A stretch of 64,000 bases of DNA from Clostridium sp. Cult3 (lineage in GTDB: Bacteria; Bacillota; Clostridia; Tissierellales; Tepidimicrobiaceae). The stretch's first letter is position 1. Each line of letters opens with the position of its first letter. Positions 17,620 to 26,184 of this stretch are shown piece after piece. The notes under the pieces were generated by a model that was given only the letters and a program-made list of their open reading frames with translations, was not told where the DNA came from and did no database searches. Location: assembly GCF_021655115.1 (NCBI RefSeq), contig NZ_PPXY01000022.1, forward strand, positions 17,840 to 81,839, written 5' to 3'. Both the position numbers and the translations under genes were made by a program.

Positions 17620-17642
17620 TAGGACTTAAGAACGGGGGACAT

Positions 17643-17670
17643 AAAAAAGAGCAAGGTTTCCCTTGCTCTT
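17643..17670 (-). terminator. Terminator after LPXTG adhesin
   Basis: AAGAGCAAGG and CCTTGCTCTT form a 10-base stem followed on the minus strand by TTTTTT, five bases after the adhesin stop codon. Confidence 0.9.
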
Positions 17671-17675
17671 CCAAC

Positions 17676-20600
17676 TTATGCTGTTTTCCTTCTAAATACA
17701 AAGCCAAATGTTATTAATATTAGACCAGTGAAGTAAAATATTATTTTATCATTTTCTCCTGTTTTTGGTAATGTTTCAGTTTTTTCTACTCCAGTGCCAC
17801 CCTTAGGTGTATTGTCTTCTAAGCCAATTAATGGATCATCTTCATCTTCTTTGTCTACATCTGTGCCACCTGAAGGTACCTCACCATCTATTTCTGTTGT
17901 TGGATCTTCTGGGTCTGTTGGATCTATTGGATCCTTTGTTTCTGGATCTTCTGGTTTTTCTGGGTCCTTAGGTTCCTCTGGTTTTGGATCTTCTGGCTTT
18001 GGATATTCTGGTTTCGGATCATATGGGTCTTCTGTTGGTGGTTCGTATGGTGGTATCTTTATGTTTTCTAATGTTTCATATACTATTACTCCATTTTCCT
18101 CTATATTGAAATAATGTTTTTCGTTATTTCTATAGTATCCTGATGGTGCTTTAGTTTCTTTGAAATAATACTTACCATAGGGTAAATTTTCAAATTCTGC
18201 ATACCCATCATCACCAGTTATTTGTTCAGCCATAAAAGTTCCATCTTCTTTATATACTGATATCTTAGCTCCTGATAATAGAGTATCAGTATTTTTACGA
18301 ATTTTTTTAAGTTTGAAATTACCTCTTATCATTGTGTTAGAAATACTATCTGGATTGGCCTTAACGGTTGCTCCATCTTCATTTATAGTTGCATATAAAA
18401 TTTCTTCTGATGGTAAATATCCTTCTGGTGCTTTAGTTTCTTTGATTTTATAGCTTCCAAAGGCGATGTTTTCAAATCTTACTTTACCATCTTTATCACT
18501 TGATACTGTCTTAATTGGATATTCAAAATTATTGTCATCCTTATTATATAAGGTAAACTCTGCTCCCTCTAAAAGTTCTTGATTTTCACCATATTTGGTA
18601 AATTCAATATTTCCTTTTATTTTGGTATTCTTAAACGAATATGTTATATCTTTTTTATCATTTTCATCTTTTACTTGGAATCCATAAACTTCTTTGCTTA
18701 TTGCATATCCTTCTGGTGCTTCTTTTTCTCTTATATAATAAGTTGTATCAAATTTTAATCCCTTAAATAAGGCTTCTCCATTCTCTCCTGTTGCTTCAGA
18801 TGTTTTTAAAACATTTCCAAAGGTATCTAATAGCTCAAATATAGCACCTTTTAATTTCATGGAGTTATCATTCTCATCTACTTTAATTAGCTTAATACTT
18901 CCTCTGCTAGAACCAGTTGCGCCGCCTCCACCAATTTGGAATTTAACTTTTATATTTTCACTAGTTCCCGTTTCAGTTCTACTACTGCCTTTGAAATTTA
19001 TGGTGTTTGTGAAAGTAGCATCTTTATGGGAATCAGCAATATCTGTTCTAAATTTCAATATATATGCTTCTTCTATGTTTTCAGTGAAATGGAATTCAAA
19101 TTTTCTAGTTTCTCCATTATATTTAATATTAGAAGCGTTTAAAGTTACTTCTTCCCCTTCATTATACTTCCCATCTTTATCAACCACTAATTTAAACAAC
19201 TCTACTGATGAAGTATCTAATTCTAATCCCTCTTGAAGTGTATCTTCAAGTATAACATTAGATATAGGTAATTGGTTTTGGTTTATGACTACTTCCCAAT
19301 CAATGAAATTATCTCCATTTTTATAATTACCTTTTTTGCTAATGACAGTATTTTTGATTTTATTTTTAGCTGTTGCAGAAACACCACTTTCAGGAGTTTC
19401 TTTACTTTTAACTGTTGCTGTATTTTCTAATTCTTTATCACCATTAGTATGGAAAATTGATTCGTCAACTATCTTGGTCTTAAATTCTATAGTGTGTATA
19501 TTATTTATTTCTCCAGTAAATTCAACAGTCAAAGTTTTAGTTTCTTTATTAAAATTAACTTCAGCCTTATCTTTACTAGATCCAGTTACTACAACAGAAT
19601 TCTCTACAAATTCTTGATATTCTCCTATTACATCTGTAACTACAACATTATTCATAGGCATTTTATTTTGATTAATTACAATTTTCCAAGATGCTTCTCT
19701 AGCTAGATAATCATAACCTATGCCAGTTTTTTTGATGACTTGGCTTGATACAGATTGGGAGCCTTTATCTGGCGAAGGATTTATATTATCTCCTGTTAAT
19801 TTTACTGTATTATAGAGAGTCTCAGTTTTATTATTTGCCCAAATGTTCTTATCTGTGACTTTGGTTTTGAAGGTTATTGTGTGAGTACCATTAATATCCC
19901 CAAATTTATATGTCCATGTACCCGTTTTATCTTTATCTCCTTCAGCTGCTTTTACATAGCTAAATCCAGACGTTAGTACATTTCCATCTACCTTAAATGA
20001 ACCTACTACATATTCTTGACCTAATGGTATATCGTCGGTGACTACAGCATTTATTATATTAATTTCATTGGTATTAACTACTATTTTCCATGTGATTTCT
20101 TGTGTAGATGGATTATAACCTGCACCTGATTTAGAAATTAAACCTTTACTTTTACCTACATCTACACCTTTTTCAGCACTGCCCTTAACGCCGTTATCTC
20201 CAGTAAATTCTACTTTGTTTTTATAAGTCTTTACTGTGTTGCCTTTATAGTGATTAGGATCTTTAATTATTGTTTCATATGTTAATGTATAGTTTTCGTT
20301 AATATCTCCTAATTTGTAGGTTAAGGTAGTAGGGCCTTCTTTATAATTTCCAGTTAATTCGTAATTTGCCCCATCTATATTAGGCTCTAATTTTACGGTA
20401 CTTTTATCTAGTTCTAGCCATTGAGGAATAGTATCTACTATCTCCGCATTTTTTATATTGAATTTATTTTTGTTTACTATTATGGTCCATTCTATTCTAT
20501 CGTTTTTTCTACTTTCATCACCTTTAATATACCTTCCACTTTTTGTTACATAATCTATTTTAACGTACTCTATACTAGCTTCATTTGATACAGATTTTCC

Positions 20601-21740
20601 ATCCTTATTAAATATAGCTTCTGCTTTATTTTTAAAATAGATTGTTTCCTTATTTTTAGCACCTTTTAATATTTCTTCTATATTAGGTTTTGTTTTAAAG
20701 GTGATATTATAACCCTCCCCATCATTAATTGGTTCATTAAACACATAGGTTAATATACCATCCTTAAATTCAAATCTACCTTCTACCTCTGGACTAATAG
20801 TAGCTGAGTCTTCTATATAGTTTTGCCCTTCTTGAATTTTATCAGATATAACTACATTTTCTATAGTTTTTCCCTTAGGTGTTGTCTCAGGCTTAACTTG
20901 AATTTTCCAAGTTATTATATTTTCTTCCTCATCATATTCTCCTGATTTAACTAAATTAATATTTGCAGTTTCTTCCTCTTTTTCAAATTCAACTGTAATA
21001 GTTTCACTACTGCCTCCACCTAAGTCGAATACAATATCAGTTTCTCCACCTTCTCCTACATTTTCAGCATCAAATTCTGAATACACCCAGAAATAGCCAC
21101 TTCTATCATATAAGCCCTTTGTATTTACATTGTCATCAAATTGAATTGTTACATTATTATTAATGTCGATATTTACTGTGGCTATTAAATCACCATTTCC
21201 ATTTTTTAATAGGATTTCCATATCTTCTATTATCTTAATTTCTTCAGGTATTTTAAGAGTATATTGTTGATTTATATCTACATTAAGTTCATCTTCTATT
21301 TCATAGTTATACTGGATACGGATTTTAGAATCTTTTGCAATGGGTCCTTCAAAAGGATTACCAGCTTCATCTGTTATTTCTACCCCAGTGAGAAATATAA
21401 ATTCTATACCATTTCCTTCACTTACTTCTTTTTGTATTTTAGAGTCTTCAATCCCACCTTCTTCAGGTACTATTGTCTCAGCCGTATCTTTCTCTTGTTC
21501 TTCATCCTTAACCTCTTCTTCATCTTCTGGTTCATCTAAGTTTTCTGAATCTGTTGGAGTTTGTTCCAATTCCTCTTCATCTTCCTTTGGAACATCAACA
21601 GTTTCTTCTACTGCCTCAAGTTCCTCTATTCTCTCTTCAGCCCAAACTACATCCCCCACCACAGGCATCAACACCTGCAACAACATTACCATAACAACTA
21701 GCATACTTATCCTATATTTAGTTGTATTAAAAAACTTCAC
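17676..21740 (-). CDS. Large LPXTG-anchored adhesin with five collagen-binding-like and three SpaA/Cna-B domains
   Basis: A 1354-residue surface protein. It has a signal peptide (1-34), an acidic low-complexity region (35-105), an Ig-like N domain (about 110-255), and five tandem beta domains starting near residues 262, 394, 534, 668 and 799, each opening K-S/K-G and W-K/T/E-I/V and closing near an asparagine. Three SpaA/Cna-B modules follow (about 946-1038, 1040-1130, 1137-1225), with lysine and REKEAPEGY or KETKAPEGY signatures of internal isopeptide bonds, then a Pro/Glu/Asp stalk (1228-1290), LPKTG (1324-1328), a membrane helix and RRKTA. It should be wall-linked by the nearby sortase and act in adhesion. 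It starts at GTG after AAGGAGG. Confidence 0.92.
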   Translation of the reverse strand: MKFFNTTKYRISMLVVMVMLLQVLMPVVGDVVWAEERIEELEAVEETVDVPKEDEEELEQTPTDSENLDEPEDEEEVKDEEQEKDTAETIVPEEGGIEDSKIQKEVSEGNGIEFIFLTGVEITDEAGNPFEGPIAKDSKIRIQYNYEIEDELNVDINQQYTLKIPEEIKIIEDMEILLKNGNGDLIATVNIDINNNVTIQFDDNVNTKGLYDRSGYFWVYSEFDAENVGEGGETDIVFDLGGGSSETITVEFEKEEETANINLVKSGEYDEEENIITWKIQVKPETTPKGKTIENVVISDKIQEGQNYIEDSATISPEVEGRFEFKDGILTYVFNEPINDGEGYNITFKTKPNIEEILKGAKNKETIYFKNKAEAIFNKDGKSVSNEASIEYVKIDYVTKSGRYIKGDESRKNDRIEWTIIVNKNKFNIKNAEIVDTIPQWLELDKSTVKLEPNIDGANYELTGNYKEGPTTLTYKLGDINENYTLTYETIIKDPNHYKGNTVKTYKNKVEFTGDNGVKGSAEKGVDVGKSKGLISKSGAGYNPSTQEITWKIVVNTNEINIINAVVTDDIPLGQEYVVGSFKVDGNVLTSGFSYVKAAEGDKDKTGTWTYKFGDINGTHTITFKTKVTDKNIWANNKTETLYNTVKLTGDNINPSPDKGSQSVSSQVIKKTGIGYDYLAREASWKIVINQNKMPMNNVVVTDVIGEYQEFVENSVVVTGSSKDKAEVNFNKETKTLTVEFTGEINNIHTIEFKTKIVDESIFHTNGDKELENTATVKSKETPESGVSATAKNKIKNTVISKKGNYKNGDNFIDWEVVINQNQLPISNVILEDTLQEGLELDTSSVELFKLVVDKDGKYNEGEEVTLNASNIKYNGETRKFEFHFTENIEEAYILKFRTDIADSHKDATFTNTINFKGSSRTETGTSENIKVKFQIGGGGATGSSRGSIKLIKVDENDNSMKLKGAIFELLDTFGNVLKTSEATGENGEALFKGLKFDTTYYIREKEAPEGYAISKEVYGFQVKDENDKKDITYSFKNTKIKGNIEFTKYGENQELLEGAEFTLYNKDDNNFEYPIKTVSSDKDGKVRFENIAFGSYKIKETKAPEGYLPSEEILYATINEDGATVKANPDSISNTMIRGNFKLKKIRKNTDTLLSGAKISVYKEDGTFMAEQITGDDGYAEFENLPYGKYYFKETKAPSGYYRNNEKHYFNIEENGVIVYETLENIKIPPYEPPTEDPYDPKPEYPKPEDPKPEEPKDPEKPEDPETKDPIDPTDPEDPTTEIDGEVPSGGTDVDKEDEDDPLIGLEDNTPKGGTGVEKTETLPKTGENDKIIFYFTGLILITFGFVFRRKTA

Positions 21741-21951
21741 TTTATCTCCTCCTTTTTAATTGTCAAGTTCCATTCTCTTTTTATACTAAATTTCAAACCA
21801 TTTTTGAGTTTTTTGATACATATTTTAATTTTATTAAATCCTACTAATTTACTCTACTTAATTTTTGTTTTAATAGTCACTATATTTTGCTAGATTATAG
21901 ATATCTTTATAGAAATTTATTGTTTTATTAAGTAATTTAAATATTAATAGC
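21741..21951. other. Leader region upstream of adhesin, no gene
   Basis: About 210 AT-rich bases separate the adhesin start from the GH39 terminator. I see the adhesin ribosome site AAGGAGGAG but no convincing promoter or riboswitch; in particular the GEMM-I core found before the transglutaminase is absent here. Confidence 0.6.
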
Positions 21952-21987
21952 AAAAAAGCTATAGATATCCAAAAATATCTATAGCTT
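21952..21987 (-). terminator. Terminator after AraC-GH39 gene
   Basis: The 13-base arms 21956-21968 and 21975-21987 (AAGCTATAGATAT and complement) with a six-base loop are followed on the minus strand by TTTTTT. Confidence 0.85.
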
Positions 21988-22054
21988 GCGGCTTATTTAT
22001 ATACAAAATATATTGTAGAAATTTCAATTTGGTGATTGATTTTATCAATATTTC

Positions 22055-24607
22055 TTATATTATCTTTTCCAATACTACCATTTCCACTCCATGGGCTGGT
22101 ATTTGATGTATACTATTATACTCTCCCTGCAAATTTACATATTCTACAGTCATTTCAGGCTGGGATATTCCTTTTAAATATTCTATCTTCTCTCTTGTCA
22201 TATTTTCTGGGGCCCCAACCCTTACCCATTCATCAAATACTGAGCCATTTTCTCTGTTGAGTTTATACTTTGTTATTTTATAATCTCCCGTAATATCTTC
22301 TATACTAAATGCTATTTCTTTTATACCTATATTTTCATAAATTAAATATCTTTCCTTATGAGATATATGGGAGGTGTCCCCAGATAAAAATAAATCGTCA
22401 AAGTAAGCGTAATTATATACTAAAATCTGAATATCCTCTTCTTCTCTGGTGATTATATAATCTTCTCCTTGTTCTATTATTGCATTTCCTAATTTAGATA
22501 ACAGATAATAGGCATAGTAAGATGGCTTTTTTAATCCATCTTTGTTTATTAATCCAAAGCCTCCATGGAAATGGGATATGCCTAATTTATGTTCTTCAAA
22601 TATATCTGTAAAAGCCCAATAACCTAGGGAATCTATTTTATCTATGGATTGTATTGCATTTTTTACTATATAGGTGGATATATAACAAGTATCATGTATG
22701 AGGTTACCAAAAAGTGCTGAGGCATTCCATTCGGTAATATGGATTTCTATTTTTTGATTTAGGATGGTTTTAATTTTTTCATTGATAGTACTTGTAACAT
22801 CTAATACATGGTCTTTGCCATGATATGCTCTTCTTATATTAACTTGTATTTCTTCTATATCTACACCATCCTTATATAATTCAATGGCTTTCTTCATACT
22901 TTCTTCTGGTATATATTCTGGATAAATATGTATAGATAGAAAATCCAAAGGTACCCCTTCCTTCTGGATAAACTTTATAAAATCCTCTATCCAACTACTA
23001 TTCAATAAAGTATGATAGGTTATGGCTGGTCCTCCTACCCTTAGATTTTTTGAAATGGATTTTATCGCCATAGCTGTTTGGTAATAAAATTCAAAATATT
23101 CCTCTTTGCTACCTGCCCAAAAAAAGTTTTCAAATTCTGGCTCGTTCCATACTTCAAAATACCAAGTTTCTACTTCCTTTTTTCCGTATCTATTTATACA
23201 ATGTTTAACAAATTCCTGAACCAAATCTACCCATAGGCCTATATCCTTTGGAGGGGATATATTTCCTTTCCACCAAAAAATAGTTTCATTAGTTCTTTTT
23301 AATTCTTCTGGCATAAAGCTTAGCTCTACAAAGGGCTTAATATTCATTTCCATAAAAAAGTCAAATAATTCATCTACATAGGTCCAATTGTATTCAACTT
23401 TGCCTTCATTAGAAATATTATATATCATCATCTCATCCATAAATATACCGTGAAACCTTATATATTTAAATCCAATATCCCTTTGTAACTCTCTAAACTG
23501 CTCTTGCCAATTGGCTCTTAAGCCTTCTGCTGCCCTGCCAAATGTAATAAGTTCTTGCCAATGATGTTTGAAATATTCACCTGTTTTCCTACCATCTACT
23601 GTAATATATTCTATACTATCCTTATTACTATAATGATGATCGATTATTCCTTCTATAGGTTCCAAATAATTAAACAGTTTTTCCAATGCTGCTGTTCTAT
23701 CTACATCTAAATAGGTACTACTACTATTAAGTCTGTTATTCTTTGTAATAACCTTTTCACATTGGGACATGGTTTTATATCGTTCCCTATACTCCGTTGG
23801 AGAGCAATTATATGTATCTCTAAAAATCCTATTAAAAGAATTTACGTTAGAAAATCCACTGGTATTGGATATATCTATTATCGCTTTATTGCTATTTACT
23901 AACATATCTACTGCATTAAATAGTCTTATGCTATTTATATATTCTTGAAAAGACATGCCCATCTTGTTCTTTATAAAGTGGGATAGGTAGTAATAATTAA
24001 CATGTTCTTTTTCTGCAATTTCTTTTAAGGTAATTTTTCTATCTATATTTTGATCTATATAATCAACTATACGTTGAAGTCTAAGTAGATCTTCATCCAT
24101 TAGTTTTTCACCAATATCGCTTATTATAGTATAGTCGAAGTTATTCACAAGATGTAATCCAAGCAAGTGTAAATAACTTCCTATTAGAAACTGATATCCC
24201 CGGTCTTTTTTGTTTAGTTCCCATACTATCTTTGCAATATATTGTCTAATTATATCAAACCTTTCTTGTTCATCTTCCCCAAAGATAAAAGATTTACAAT
24301 CAAATTGCATCCTGTTAAATTGAGGATAAATGTTATCATAAAATTCAGGATTTATTTGCACTACAAGTAGCATATTTTCATCCTTAGTTTTTTTTGTACT
24401 ATGAAGTTCATTACAGTTTATTAAAATGATATCCTTTTCCTTTAAATAATATGTTTCTTCTCCTACCCTAACATTTACACTACCTTCTAGAACAAATAAT
24501 ATTTCCAATTCCTTGTGCCAATGAAATTGAAATTCATCAACGCTATGTATTATAGTCTTTAAAGGTAGGGTCCCCTCCCCCTCAATAATTTCATAGTAAT
24601 AGTTCAC
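22055..24607 (-). CDS. AraC-family regulator fused to GH39 glycoside hydrolase
   Basis: This 850-residue protein joins a transcription factor to a glycosidase. Residues 1-100 form a cupin-type sensor (FHWHKELEILFVLEGSV), and residues 180-280 an AraC double helix-turn-helix (ITLKEIAEKEHVNYYYLSHF, then GFSNVNSFNRIFRDTYNCSP). Residues 310-850 match family GH39 (beta-xylosidase, iduronidase): the acid/base glutamate lies in FEVWNEPEFE (489) and the nucleophile in HITEWNAS (626). There is no signal peptide, so it is cytoplasmic. Both catalytic glutamates are present, so enzyme activity is possible; the domain could instead serve as a sugar sensor. The gene stands alone, with its own terminator. 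Similar fusions occur in some Firmicutes. Confidence 0.9.
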   Translation of the reverse strand: MNYYYEIIEGEGTLPLKTIIHSVDEFQFHWHKELEILFVLEGSVNVRVGEETYYLKEKDIILINCNELHSTKKTKDENMLLVVQINPEFYDNIYPQFNRMQFDCKSFIFGEDEQERFDIIRQYIAKIVWELNKKDRGYQFLIGSYLHLLGLHLVNNFDYTIISDIGEKLMDEDLLRLQRIVDYIDQNIDRKITLKEIAEKEHVNYYYLSHFIKNKMGMSFQEYINSIRLFNAVDMLVNSNKAIIDISNTSGFSNVNSFNRIFRDTYNCSPTEYRERYKTMSQCEKVITKNNRLNSSSTYLDVDRTAALEKLFNYLEPIEGIIDHHYSNKDSIEYITVDGRKTGEYFKHHWQELITFGRAAEGLRANWQEQFRELQRDIGFKYIRFHGIFMDEMMIYNISNEGKVEYNWTYVDELFDFFMEMNIKPFVELSFMPEELKRTNETIFWWKGNISPPKDIGLWVDLVQEFVKHCINRYGKKEVETWYFEVWNEPEFENFFWAGSKEEYFEFYYQTAMAIKSISKNLRVGGPAITYHTLLNSSWIEDFIKFIQKEGVPLDFLSIHIYPEYIPEESMKKAIELYKDGVDIEEIQVNIRRAYHGKDHVLDVTSTINEKIKTILNQKIEIHITEWNASALFGNLIHDTCYISTYIVKNAIQSIDKIDSLGYWAFTDIFEEHKLGISHFHGGFGLINKDGLKKPSYYAYYLLSKLGNAIIEQGEDYIITREEEDIQILVYNYAYFDDLFLSGDTSHISHKERYLIYENIGIKEIAFSIEDITGDYKITKYKLNRENGSVFDEWVRVGAPENMTREKIEYLKGISQPEMTVEYVNLQGEYNSIHQIPAHGVEMVVLEKII

Positions 24608-24668
24608 AGTATCCCCCCTGTTTTTTCATTTTCCTTGTCTAATACTTACTACCCTCATATTAATAAAC

Positions 24669-25091
24669 TCAAACCCTACCTTCAAAAAACTTCCCTATTC
24701 TTTCTATCAAAATCTCCATATCATCTACATCAGTAGCAATCTTCTCTATAGGACACATATCTGTCTTATTCCTATTTTTTATATGAGGACAAGCCTCCCC
24801 ATAGGTATATACTATATTCCCTTTTTTTAGTTGATCCATAGCGCTATCAGATATTAATTGGGCATATACCTCTTTAACGCCTATATATCTACAAAGCATA
24901 GCTGCCCCTTTGCCTATTACCTTATCTGCAATAGAAGCTCCCTTTGTTATTTCCTTCATTTTAGTAGCTAGAAAATACATAGGTTTAATGCCCTTTTCTT
25001 TACTTTTATATATTAGCTCTCCATTCTTTACTGCAGCTATAGCTAAATTATATTCTTTCAAATATTTTATAGCTATCTCTATATCCTTCAT
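24669..25091 (-). CDS. DUF1893-family protein
   Basis: The 140-residue protein matches DUF1893: LKEYNLAIAAVKNGELIY at the N-terminus, KGASIADKVIGKGAAMLCRYIGVKEVYA in the middle (written here in parts: GASIADKVIGKGAA, MLCRYIGV), and a cysteine-containing C-terminal section (GEACPHIKNRNKTDMCPIE). A solved family member from Thermotoga has a cytidine deaminase-like fold, but its substrate is unknown to me. It lies 50 bases downstream of the D-aminopeptidase gene on the same strand, and a link between the two is only positional. Confidence 0.8.
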   Translation of the reverse strand: MKDIEIAIKYLKEYNLAIAAVKNGELIYKSKEKGIKPMYFLATKMKEITKGASIADKVIGKGAAMLCRYIGVKEVYAQLISDSAMDQLKKGNIVYTYGEACPHIKNRNKTDMCPIEKIATDVDDMEILIERIGKFFEGRV

Positions 25092-25141
25092 CTAATCAGC
25101 TCCAAACTTGTTATTTGTATTTGCCTATACCTGATATCCTG

Positions 25142-25939
25142 CTATACTAAAAATTCTATGGCTCTAAGTACTTCCATATAATCTCTAGAGGTAAACTTTA
25201 TCGACTTTGGGCCTACTTGTTCTGCATTAGGATAAGAAGATCTTCTATAGGCAGTAGCATGGTCCTTATATTTTATCTCTAATACAAATTCTTCCGGTAG
25301 TTCTATATTACATAGATATAAATTCCTATTTAGGCTTTCTTCTACACCGTTTTTTATTAGATCTATGGCTAGTTGTGGGTGGATGTTTATAGTTGAATTT
25401 CCTATACCCTCTTTTACTGGAATAGTCATAATGTATTCGTTTATCCTTTTTACCTCATCACAAATTCCTAAATCCCCAGATACGAATACTACCGGAACTT
25501 GTAGATAACTAGCTATATATGAATGGATCAAAAATTCACTTAAAATATCCCCATTTAGTTTTATATAATCTACTTCTGTATTCATAGTATGGGCTAGGGG
25601 ACTAGTATTAGTTCCTCCAGCTGAGTGATATCCAATAAAAAGTACCGCATCAAAGCTCTCATCCAGTTCCTGTACCATTGAAAAGATATGGCCACTCCAC
25701 CCTCTGATTAGTTTAGTGTTTTTAGGCAGTAGATTATGGTCTATGTTTCTCCCGCTATCATGAGCATCTTTTATCCATATTTCATCTACCCCTGCATTTA
25801 TAGCTCCTTCACAGGCAGCTTTAACTTCTAAAGTCATCTGATGAGCAAATTCTTTATGGTCCGTTTCTGATTTTTCCGTTTCATACCAATGGGTAACCCC
25901 TGTAATCCCTTCTATATCAGCGCTAATATATATTTTCAT
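25142..25939 (-). CDS. dppA: D-aminopeptidase (DppA, M55 family)
   Basis: The 265-residue protein is a DppA-type zinc peptidase: ISADIEGITGVTHW holds the first metal residues (aspartate 8 and glutamate 10), KDAHDSGRNI and FIGYHSAGG hold further conserved histidines, and HTMNTEVDYIKLNG follows. In Bacillus DppA releases D-alanine from D-Ala-containing peptides and forms a ring-shaped decamer. It could recycle wall peptides, which would fit the presence of a peptide importer elsewhere in the window, although the two are far apart. A good GGAGGGATAAC ribosome site precedes the ATG. Confidence 0.9.
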   Translation of the reverse strand: MKIYISADIEGITGVTHWYETEKSETDHKEFAHQMTLEVKAACEGAINAGVDEIWIKDAHDSGRNIDHNLLPKNTKLIRGWSGHIFSMVQELDESFDAVLFIGYHSAGGTNTSPLAHTMNTEVDYIKLNGDILSEFLIHSYIASYLQVPVVFVSGDLGICDEVKRINEYIMTIPVKEGIGNSTINIHPQLAIDLIKNGVEESLNRNLYLCNIELPEEFVLEIKYKDHATAYRRSSYPNAEQVGPKSIKFTSRDYMEVLRAIEFLV

Positions 25940-26018
25940 GTTATCCCTCCTGCTTATATTATTTCCTATCTTAATTATAACAGTGTTTAGGGTGTTTTTG
26001 AGAAAAATATGTTTATTA

Positions 26019-26056
26019 AAGCAAATATCAAATGTTACTTTGTGAAATATTTGCTT
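26019..26056. repeat. Inverted repeat between dppA and MATE genes
   Basis: AAGCAAATAT (26019-26028) and its complement ATATTTGCTT (26047-26056) are separated by 18 bases in the divergent intergenic region. It has no T-run on either side and may be an operator; the assignment is weak. Confidence 0.35.
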
Positions 26057-26184
26057 AACTTGTGCTTTTTAATCTTTTTACCTTATCCTGATTGATATAA
26101 AATAAAAAGTATAATAATATATATGTATGCAATTTGAAAATACTAATTTACCTACTAATTCGGCAATTAAAGGGGTTGATACAT

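Noticed and set aside
17900..18030. Short periodic DNA resembling direct repeats or CRISPR
   Set aside because: The periodicity comes from codons of the proline-rich stalk; units are irregular and there are no spacers.
17794..18114. Plus-strand Ser/Gly-rich frame opposite the adhesin stalk
   Set aside because: It is the complement of the Pro/Glu/Asp repeat; there is no ribosome site and the minus-strand gene is clear.
18859..19706. Several overlapping plus-strand frames opposite adhesin repeats
   Set aside because: They are repeat shadows with no ribosome sites and mixed hydrophobic composition.
21340..21759. 139-residue Ser/Thr-rich plus-strand frame
   Set aside because: Its composition mirrors the acidic adhesin N-terminus on the opposite strand, and there is no start signal.
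21741..21951. A second c-di-GMP riboswitch upstream of the adhesin
   Set aside because: The GGCAAAC, GGACGCAAA and GTTACCG core elements are absent.
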